Below are positions 1 to 4,176 of a stretch of DNA of 6,924 nt, piece by piece. Numbering within the stretch: position 1 is the first letter of the stretch; each line of letters opens with the position of its first letter. A program made the position numbers and the translations under genes. Below the pieces are notes generated by a model. That model searched no databases and had not been told where the DNA came from. It saw only the letters and a program-made list of their open reading frames with translations. Source of the stretch: Pseudomonadota bacterium (GTDB lineage Bacteria; Pseudomonadota; Gammaproteobacteria; Pseudomonadales; Oceanobacteraceae); assembly GCA_023399105.1 (NCBI GenBank), contig JAEWQT010000288.1, forward strand, positions 1-6,924, written 5' to 3'.

Positions 1-16
1 CTCTTACCTTAGCCAT
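1..16 (-). CDS. Probable tyrosine integrase, first five codons only
   Basis: Only the start is in the window. On the minus strand an ATG at 16-14 opens a frame reading MAKVR to the window edge. It is preceded by GGAGGT (29-24), an almost perfect Shine-Dalgarno site seven bases from the ATG. The start lies inside the last codons of the upstream excisionase-like gene, overlapping it by 8 bp in another frame, which suggests translational coupling. An N-terminus of this kind is typical of phage-type tyrosine integrases that begin with a DUF3596/Arm-DNA-binding domain, and an excisionase-like gene directly upstream fits. The integrase identity is inference from context, since no catalytic residue is visible. 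The translation start itself is well supported. Confidence 0.55.
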
Positions 17-242
17 GGCATACACCTCCGCGCGCCATAGGAATGGCGACCGTATCGGCAGTGTTGGTTAGCATTTCCTGTTCAATGGCTTCCCACAGAT
101 ACAGGATCTTGCGTCCACCAAACGGGCGGATGTAATGCTTGCCCTCCAGCAAGACATTGTCCTTCAGTGAGTTGCGGATAGTTCTTGCGTCATATTTGAT
201 GCGTGCAGACAGCTCTTCGGTTGTCAGATATGTCGTATTCAT
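9..242 (-). CDS. Excisionase-like helix-turn-helix protein (Xis/recombination directionality factor candidate)
   Basis: A 77-residue basic protein starting MNTTYLTTEELSARI. It has the layout of small winged-helix excisionases: an N-terminal helix-turn-helix (residues about 6-25, TTEELSARIKYDARTIRNSL), then a wing with the motif GKHYIRPFGGRKILY, then a helix beginning LWEAIEQEM. The HYIRP-GGRKILY-EAIE pattern is characteristic of proteins encoded just upstream of phage and island integrases. The start at 242 is preferred over an in-frame ATG at 269 because AGGAG (258-254) lies 11 bases before 242, while 269 has no ribosome binding site. The likely role is to bind attachment-site DNA and bias the integrase towards excision, and perhaps to regulate. 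The stop overlaps the start of the next gene, so the two form an operon. Family assignment is good; a true directionality role is inferred. Confidence 0.75.
   Translation of the reverse strand: MNTTYLTTEELSARIKYDARTIRNSLKDNVLLEGKHYIRPFGGRKILYLWEAIEQEMLTNTADTVAIPMARGGVCHG
24..29 (-). promoter_or_regulatory. Strong ribosome binding site of the downstream (integrase) gene
   Basis: GGAGGT on the minus strand, inside the excisionase-like coding sequence, seven bases ahead of the ATG at 16-14. It decides that a second gene starts here rather than the frame simply ending at 9. Confidence 0.65.
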
Positions 243-273
243 GAGAATATTTGCTCCTGTTGCGATCATCGAA

Positions 274-291
274 TGATAATATAAGTTATCA
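274..291. promoter_or_regulatory. Operator dyad 1, TGATAA-N6-TTATCA
   Basis: Perfect 6-bp arms around a 6-bp AT-rich spacer. An identical arm pair with the same spacer length occurs at 338-355. This copy falls just downstream of the predicted transcription start of the excisionase-like gene, so a bound dimer would block that promoter. The likely ligand is the XRE-type regulator encoded at 368-589 (inference). Near-half-sites lie alongside: an ATCAT/ATGAT pair at 265-277 and TGATTA at 294-299. Confidence 0.65.
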
Positions 292-301
292 GATGATTAT
301 T

Positions 302-329
302 AATATAAACACACTTGGGAGCATTTCAA
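302..329 (-). promoter_or_regulatory. Predicted sigma-70 promoter of the excisionase-integrase operon
   Basis: On the minus strand, TTGAAA (329-324) and TATATT (307-302) are separated by 16 bases. Transcription would start near 295, about 50 bases ahead of the excisionase start. It overlaps the -35 region of the divergent regulator promoter, so the two promoters probably exclude each other. Confidence 0.45.
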
Positions 330-344
330 GTGGTTTTTGATAAT
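315..344 (+). promoter_or_regulatory. Predicted promoter of the XRE-type regulator gene
   Basis: TTGGGA (315-320) and GATAAT (339-344) with an 18-base spacer. Operator dyad 2 covers the -10 box, so binding there should repress, consistent with autoregulation. The predicted transcript would have a very short leader, which fits the lack of a Shine-Dalgarno site before the gene. Confidence 0.45.
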
Positions 345-355
345 TTTTATTATCA
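338..355. promoter_or_regulatory. Operator dyad 2, TGATAA-N6-TTATCA
   Basis: Same 18-bp arrangement as dyad 1, lying 64 bp from it, close to six helical turns. With its spacer included, the arms extend to 7 bp (TGATAAT/ATTATCA). It overlaps the predicted -10 box of the regulator gene and ends 12 bases before the preferred ATG. A pair of identical operators, one per divergent promoter, is the usual form of a phage or island genetic switch. Confidence 0.65.
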
Positions 356-367
356 CTGGTGCATTCT

Positions 368-589
368 ATGATCCGGTTTCATCTGAAAAAGCTGATTGCG
401 GACAAAGAGTTTGCTGAAAAGCGGCGCATCACCATTGCGGAGATTTCGGAAGAGACCGGGATCAATCGTATGACCCTGTCAAAGATTCTGAACCATCCAG
501 GCCACAGCACGGTTACCGACAACCTCGATAAGCTGTGCACCTACTTCGACTGCAAAATCGAAGACCTCGTTACCTACATCAAAGAGTGA
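368..589 (+). CDS. Small XRE/Cro-type helix-turn-helix regulator
   Basis: A 73-residue protein starting MIRFHLKKLIADKEF. Residues about 21-42 (ITIAEISEETGINRMTLSKILN) form a clear XRE-type helix-turn-helix: scaffold helix, turn at TG-IN and a recognition helix with RMTLSKIL. The C-terminal part (VTDNLDKLCTYFDCKIEDLVTYI) is the final helix pair typical of minimal Cro/CI-like and YozG-like (HTH_26) regulators. There is no other domain, so no sensing or protease-cleavage module. The start could also be GTG at 359, three codons earlier; neither start has a convincing Shine-Dalgarno site. It is divergent from the excisionase-integrase pair and flanked by two copies of a matching dyad, so it most likely controls both promoters. 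The regulator class is solid; its targets are inferred. Confidence 0.85.
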   Translation: MIRFHLKKLIADKEFAEKRRITIAEISEETGINRMTLSKILNHPGHSTVTDNLDKLCTYFDCKIEDLVTYIKE

Positions 590-603
590 TCCCTGGATCA
601 CTC
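584..603 (+). terminator. Hairpin overlapping the regulator stop codon (possible terminator)
   Basis: GAGTGATCC-CT-GGATCACTC is a perfect 9-bp inverted repeat with a two-base centre. It includes the TGA stop of the regulator. No T-run follows, so it is not a canonical intrinsic terminator. It could protect the 3' end of the message, stop transcription with Rho, or be a protein-binding palindrome. Confidence 0.4.
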
Positions 604-633
604 ATCTGCTCGATCTCCCCGTCTTGATCTCCT

Positions 634-659
634 TGTGCCTTTAGTTGCCTTAAGGTCAG
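634..659. repeat. Imperfect 26-bp direct repeat, copy 1
   Basis: Matches 853-878 at 22 of 26 positions. The right-hand 17 bases differ at only one position and contain the palindrome CCTTAAGG (648-655). The left end, TGTGCC, is a degenerate inverted version of the TTTGGGCACA motif. The two copies are 219 bp apart in the same orientation. Function unknown; recombinase or accessory-protein binding is the favoured guess. Confidence 0.6.
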
Positions 660-691
660 GTCAAAAATCAACCACCTCGATATCTGAAAAA

Positions 692-724
692 TTTGGGCAC
701 AGTTTGGGCACAAAATGGGCACAG
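692..724 (+). repeat. Three tandem 11-bp repeats, core TTTGGGCACA
   Basis: Units TTTGGGCACAG (692-702), TTTGGGCACAA (703-713) and AATGGGCACAG (714-724). The first two share ten of eleven bases, and all three share TGGGCACA. A period of 11 bp, about one helical turn, puts the units on the same DNA face, as expected for cooperative protein binding. An inverted copy of the full 10-bp core lies at 853-862. Integrase arm-type sites are the leading explanation given the neighbouring genes; iteron-like replication sites are less likely because no replication gene is seen. Confidence 0.7.
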
Positions 725-734
725 GCCCGTTTTT
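717..734 (+). terminator. Weak candidate terminator downstream of the regulator
   Basis: GGGC-acag-GCCC followed by GTTTTT. The stem is only 4 bp but all GC, and a second T-run follows at 738-743. It would end plus-strand transcription from the regulator, but it also overlaps the third 11-bp repeat, so the hairpin may be incidental. Confidence 0.25.
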
Positions 735-852
735 GCTCTTTTTTGGGCGACCGTTTGGTGGGGTAAATCTGAGTGTTTTCGGATGTATCCGGACGATGGA
801 AAACTGGCTGGTGAACAGAGCTATCTGGACAAGAATTGACCAATCACAGCGC

Positions 853-878
853 TGTGCCCAAAGTAGCCTTAAGGTCAG
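853..878. repeat. Imperfect 26-bp direct repeat, copy 2, with inverted TTTGGGCACA core
   Basis: Second copy of the repeat at 634-659. Its first ten bases, TGTGCCCAAA (853-862), are the exact reverse complement of the TTTGGGCACA core of the tandem array, so here the two repeat families are fused. It lies 122 bp from the 3' end of the tRNA gene. Confidence 0.6.
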
Positions 879-965
879 ACAGATTTTTCAGAGGAATAGA
901 AGAGGGGGCAGCCCAGTAGCAGGGCCTGAATGGCGAAACCCAGCATTCATGCGGATTTCAGGCAT

Positions 966-991
966 AAAAAAACCCAACACATGGTTGGGTT
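966..991 (-). terminator. Intrinsic terminator of the tRNA-fMet transcript
   Basis: On the minus strand an 8-bp stem (GTTGGGTT at 984-991 on the plus strand pairing with AACCCAAC at 971-978) with a five-base loop is followed by a run of Ts (complement of the A-run at 966-972). It sits nine bases beyond the CCA end of the tRNA, in the right place and orientation. Confidence 0.85.
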
Positions 992-999
992 CTTTTAAA

Positions 1000-1076
<77 letters not shown>

Positions 1077-1089
1077 TCAGAGGCTGCGA

Positions 1090-1118
1090 ATATTACGCAG
1101 GCTTGCTTGTGCTGTCAA
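1090..1118 (-). promoter_or_regulatory. Strong sigma-70 promoter of tRNA-fMet
   Basis: On the minus strand a perfect TTGACA (1118-1113), a 17-base spacer and TAATAT (1095-1090). The predicted start is near 1083, a few bases ahead of the mature 5' end. Position and quality are as expected for a stable-RNA gene. Confidence 0.85.
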
Positions 1119-1304
1119 CCTAATTTGTTGTTTTCCTGACGGTTTTGGTCATCTATCGGCCTCGGCGGCCTCTCTATCGAGGGTTACTCTGTCTGCCAGG
1201 TTTCTGTCGCCTTCAGGCTTCGCCAGCCAGCCTTTTGGCCAATACAGCTGTACTGCGTATCCGTATACACTCGCCACTATAGTGTCTTGGAAGGAGAATC
1301 CAGC

Positions 1305-1571
1305 GTGAGTACAGAAAGTAATTCCGGTGTTTCTGAGCAGGTCGGGGTTGATAACAGCCAACCCATCATACGTACCAGCAAATGGGGCTGGATGTTGGCA
1401 GCTTTTGTGGCCGGTATTTTAGGTAAGGCTTATGGTATCCCGGCGGGGGTGGTGATGCTGGCCGTGTTCTTTTTTCTGCAAGCCAAAGCCGGTCCGGTTA
1501 ATGCCATTGTTGTGGCATCAGGGTTGGGAGTGGCGGCAGGCCTTGGCGTCAGTGCATTGCTGGGCAATTAA
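1305..1571 (+). CDS. Small hydrophobic membrane protein, function unknown
   Basis: An 88-residue protein starting at GTG (1305), chosen because AAGGAG (1291-1296) lies eight bases before it; an upstream in-frame TTG at 1287 would put this site inside the gene. The N-terminal 22 residues are polar and Ser-rich (STESNSGVSEQVGVDNSQ). Two or three membrane segments follow: about residues 28-58 (WGWMLAAFVAGILGKAYGI to VVMLAVFFFLQA, possibly a hairpin with a Pro-Ala turn) and about 65-86, rich in small residues (ASGLGVAAGLGVSALLG). The Gly/Ala-rich last helix resembles close-packed helices of oligomeric membrane proteins. No family is recognised. It is transcribed alone and converges on the cyclase gene with only 11 bases between stops. 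Confidence 0.75.
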   Translation: MSTESNSGVSEQVGVDNSQPIIRTSKWGWMLAAFVAGILGKAYGIPAGVVMLAVFFFLQAKAGPVNAIVVASGLGVAAGLGVSALLGN

Positions 1572-1582
1572 GTCATCGTGAT

Positions 1583-3361
1583 TCAGGCTGGTTGTGGTAT
1601 GCGATGCCCCCGCACCTGATCGCGTCCGCTGTGCTTGGCCTGGTATAAGGCCTGATCGGCTTCGCTGATCAGGTCGTCGATGTTGGCCATGCTGTGGTTG
1701 TACTCTGCAACGCCGATGCTGATGCAGAAGGTCAGCGACTGGCCATCCGGCAGATAAATTACTGCTGCTTTCACGGCCTGGCGTAAATCTTCAGCTATGT
1801 GTATTCCTTCATGAGCATTGCAGTCCGGCAGCAGAATCATAAATTCCTCTCCACCAAAACGGGCCACCAGATCCGTCGAACGACGATTGTTCAGCATGAT
1901 TTTCGCCAGTTCTATTAACACCTGGTCTCCCACCGGATGCCCATGTTGATCATTGATAATTTTGAAATGGTCGATATCAATGGCCAGTAATGAAAAAACG
2001 ATTTTTTCCTGCTGAGTATTTGCCACCAAATGACTGGCTTCCTGGTAAAAGTAGCGGCGGTTGTACAGCTGGGTTAATGGATCGGTACTGGCCTGTAATT
2101 TAAGATCTTTCTGTGCGGCCTGTACCGATTCCAGCATGCGGATGCGGTAGGCAATAATAAATGACAGCATGAGTGATTCCAACGCGATTCCAATGCCTAC
2201 GCCATGGCTGGCAATGTAGGTGAAGTCAATCATTCCTTTATAAAAAAGCACCGCTATGCCATTGAAAATAAGAAAGAACGTGTGCCCGATTAAAAAGAAA
2301 CGTGCCAGAAGATTGCCTTTAATGACTAATGAGATAGTGACTGATATGGTGATCAGCATCATCAGTGCAGCCAGGGTACTGGCGGGTTTCAGGGCTCCCT
2401 GTATGTCGAATAGTGCATAAACAAAATCCAGGGCCAGTAAGATAAGCATCAACTGCAGAAACCGGTGTTCGGTGGGGTGGTCTTGCCGGGTGGAAAAAAT
2501 TGCCATCATGAACAAAATAAGGAAGATTGGCATGGATAGCAGGGTGATGTGCAGTTTGAAAAGTTCTGTACCATACAAATTAAAGGCATTGGCAAATAAT
2601 CCGTATGACAGCGCTATCCAGATAGCACCTGACGCGAGATAAAGAGAGTAATAAATATTTTCTCTGCGGCTGGAGTAGAAATACAAAAGGAAATTATAAA
2701 AAATAAGTGCTAACAGTACTCCGGTAAGCAAAGCGATATCGTTATGAGTTCCCAGTAGTGCGCGGATGGAATGTTCTTTATCCAGCAATTCCAACGTAAA
2801 CCACTGGTGTGAATAAGAATGGCTGTGCACATAAATTGTGTAAGAAATAGCCGGTTGCATGGTAAAAGGAAATACGGCGCTGCCACGGTACATCAGCGGA
2901 TGCTGGCTGGCGGTATCCATATCGATAATCTGTTGTTCCAGCAGTTCGTTATTGCTGTATGCATAAAAACCGACCAGTTGGTTGTGATAGGCGTAAGGAT
3001 GGTGCAGATAGAGTGTTTTTTCTTCAGTGGCGGTATTTTGCAGGTCAATTCTGGCCCAGGTTGATTTCGCCGCTGTTCCTAATGACAGTTTGTTACCGGA
3101 TGGCTGAAAGGGTTGCCGGATGATGTCTTCAATACCGAGCGATTCTGACGCATCAATAAAGTAAGCCATGCGGAATTCAGTCAGGTTGATGTCTGGTTGG
3201 TTCAGCTGCAGTGGTGTGGCATGGGCCTGATGCAGAAATAATATCGATGCCAGTAGTAAATACCTGAGTGCCGGCTGCAAAAAATGTTGTAAAACCTGCC
3301 GCGCAGATTGACAGCGACGAGACGAACAACAGGACCGGGTTCCAGCTTGAATTTTGCTCAT
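1583..3361 (-). CDS. Membrane diguanylate cyclase, 7TMR-DISM sensor with GGDEF domain
   Basis: 592 residues from the chosen ATG at 3361; numbering here counts from an alternative ATG at 3376 (add 5). 3361 is preferred because AGGAG lies five bases upstream, whereas 3376 has no such site. Layout: basic N-terminus and hydrophobic segment ending AHA (about 36-53), probably a signal peptide; periplasmic 7TMR-DISMED2-like beta domain (about 60-200); seven membrane helices of the 7TMR-DISM type (about 212-411); short linker helix; GGDEF domain (about 425-590). The active site is GGEEF (508-512), with substrate and metal residues in DIDHFKIIND (467-476) and the entry motif DPLTQLYNRR (432-441). RSTD (499-502), five residues before GGEEF, is the RxxD inhibitory site for product feedback. 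It should make c-di-GMP from GTP at the inner membrane. No EAL domain. It is 107-122 bases downstream of the response regulator on the same strand, so probably co-transcribed. Confidence 0.93.
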   Translation of the reverse strand: MSKIQAGTRSCCSSRRCQSARQVLQHFLQPALRYLLLASILFLHQAHATPLQLNQPDINLTEFRMAYFIDASESLGIEDIIRQPFQPSGNKLSLGTAAKSTWARIDLQNTATEEKTLYLHHPYAYHNQLVGFYAYSNNELLEQQIIDMDTASQHPLMYRGSAVFPFTMQPAISYTIYVHSHSYSHQWFTLELLDKEHSIRALLGTHNDIALLTGVLLALIFYNFLLYFYSSRRENIYYSLYLASGAIWIALSYGLFANAFNLYGTELFKLHITLLSMPIFLILFMMAIFSTRQDHPTEHRFLQLMLILLALDFVYALFDIQGALKPASTLAALMMLITISVTISLVIKGNLLARFFLIGHTFFLIFNGIAVLFYKGMIDFTYIASHGVGIGIALESLMLSFIIAYRIRMLESVQAAQKDLKLQASTDPLTQLYNRRYFYQEASHLVANTQQEKIVFSLLAIDIDHFKIINDQHGHPVGDQVLIELAKIMLNNRRSTDLVARFGGEEFMILLPDCNAHEGIHIAEDLRQAVKAAVIYLPDGQSLTFCISIGVAEYNHSMANIDDLISEADQALYQAKHSGRDQVRGHRIPQPA

Positions 3362-3375
3362 TGCCACTCCTGGCA
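3362..3375 (-). promoter_or_regulatory. Start-site hairpin presenting the Shine-Dalgarno sequence of the cyclase gene
   Basis: Read on the minus strand, TGCCA-GGAG-TGGCA directly precedes the ATG at 3361. The Shine-Dalgarno bases form the loop of a 5-bp stem. A second, mutually exclusive pairing (CCTGG with CCAGG slightly upstream) could cover part of the site. A GGA in a hairpin loop at a ribosome binding site is the type of target CsrA/RsmA uses, but the flanking sequence matches that consensus only loosely. Regulation is inferred; the inverted repeat is directly visible. Confidence 0.45.
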
Positions 3376-3424
3376 TTTGGCGTTACCAGGCTGTCAGTGT
3401 GGCGATTCCGGTCTGTTTACGTCA

Positions 3425-3449
3425 GTCTCAAATGTTGCAATTGTCTCAA
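3425..3449 (-). repeat. Direct repeat TTGAGAC in the leader of the cyclase gene
   Basis: On the minus strand TTGAGAC occurs at 3449-3443 and 3431-3425, 18 bases start to start, between the response-regulator stop and the cyclase start. OmpR-family regulators bind tandem half-sites, so this could be a target of the neighbouring regulator, though the usual half-site period is 10-11 bases. No convincing promoter boxes were found with it. Confidence 0.35.
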
Positions 3450-3483
3450 TTTTGCCAGGCTGGCGTATGGTGGACGGAGGTTG

Positions 3484-4176
3484 TTAACGATCCACCACTT
3501 CGGTGAATACCAGGCCCTGGCCGAAAATCGAGTGCAGCGGCAGCCTGAAGGCTTGAGTGCGCGCTTTTTTGCGCAGGCGACTGAGGATGACATCAACCCG
3601 GTGGCCATCAGACTGTTCATGCGGGAACATCAGGTCGGCCACCGTTTCGCGGCTGAACACGGCGCCGGGGTTGCTGCTGAGGGTATGGATCAGCGCATAT
3701 TCCTGTGTGGATAGTTTCAGTGTTTGCCCATTTGGGGCTGTCAGAATCCGGGATATTTCACTCAGTTGCCAGCTTTGCGGGTGGCTGACAGGGCTATTTG
3801 CTGGATTGTGTCGGAACCACAGAGCTTCTATGGAAGACACCAAATGCGTAAAGCTGATGGGTTTTACCAGCGTCAGATCTGCGCCTCTTTGCAGCGCTTG
3901 CTGGTGCACCTCCGGGTCACCCTGTGCGGTTATGACAATGATGCGGAATTTATGCATGCTGTGCAGGTAATGCAGAACACTCAGGCCATCTTCACCAGGC
4001 AACCCAATATCCAGCAGTACGATTTGGGCGCGTTGCTGGTGCAGGTGTTTCCAGAAGGTTTCGGCCGAATTCACGCCCCAGGCGTTATAGCCTTTCTGCT
4101 GCAGGAAAAACTCCAGTTCTTCGCGCAGGTCATCGTTGTCTTCGACGATGGCAATGGCGGGCTTATTAATAGTCAT
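3484..4176 (-). CDS. OmpR/PhoB-type response regulator
   Basis: 230 residues from ATG 4176; residue numbers here count from an alternative GTG at 4185 (add 3). The receiver domain (about 10-122) has the acidic pair E15-D16, phospho-acceptor D59 in VLLDIGLPGEDG, the switch threonine T86 in VITAQGD and the conserved K108-P109. A winged-helix DNA-binding domain follows (about 137-230) with the strand-helix motif LKLSTQEYALIHTL, the VFSRETVADLMF region and the recognition-helix segment HRVDVILSRLRKKA. Length is normal for the family. The start overlaps the kinase stop by 11 bases, and a weak GCGGTGA precedes the ATG, so translation is probably coupled to that of the kinase. It is the obvious partner of the sensor kinase upstream and, when phosphorylated, should act as a DNA-binding transcription factor. 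Targets are unknown; its own operon, the cyclase and the divergent hydrolase are the natural candidates. Confidence 0.93.
   Translation of the reverse strand: MTINKPAIAIVEDNDDLREELEFFLQQKGYNAWGVNSAETFWKHLHQQRAQIVLLDIGLPGEDGLSVLHYLHSMHKFRIIVITAQGDPEVHQQALQRGADLTLVKPISFTHLVSSIEALWFRHNPANSPVSHPQSWQLSEISRILTAPNGQTLKLSTQEYALIHTLSSNPGAVFSRETVADLMFPHEQSDGHRVDVILSRLRKKARTQAFRLPLHSIFGQGLVFTEVVDR

Larger units (their letters stand above)
590..999. other. Gene-free, repeat-rich stretch between regulator and tRNA
   Basis: About 400 bases with no credible gene on either strand; the open frames present lack ribosome binding sites and recognisable composition. It contains an imperfect 26-bp direct repeat (634-659 and 853-878), three 11-bp tandem repeats (692-724), an inverted copy of the same core (853-862), a weak GC hairpin with T-run (717-734), a loose dyad CCTGAA/TTCAGG (925-930 and 957-962) and the tRNA terminator (966-991). 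The arrangement suggests an attachment-site region with recombinase arm sites. Confidence 0.5.

Noticed and set aside
368..589. Antitoxin of a toxin-antitoxin pair
   Set aside because: No toxin-like partner gene on either side; the divergent excisionase and integrase context explains it better.
692..724. Short CRISPR-like array
   Set aside because: Units are 11 bp with no spacers and there are no cas genes; this is a tandem protein-site array.
661..843. 60-residue minus-strand open frame over the 11-bp repeats
   Set aside because: Starts at a TTG without a Shine-Dalgarno site; its Cys-Pro pattern simply translates the TGGGCACA repeats.
1243..1252. TACAGCTGTA palindrome upstream of the small membrane protein as a LexA box
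   Set aside because: Does not fit CTGT-N8-ACAG spacing and no promoter boxes were found around it.
1149..1361. 70-residue minus-strand frame overlapping the small membrane protein
   Set aside because: Antisense to a gene with a good ribosome binding site and hydrophobic pattern; no start signal of its own.
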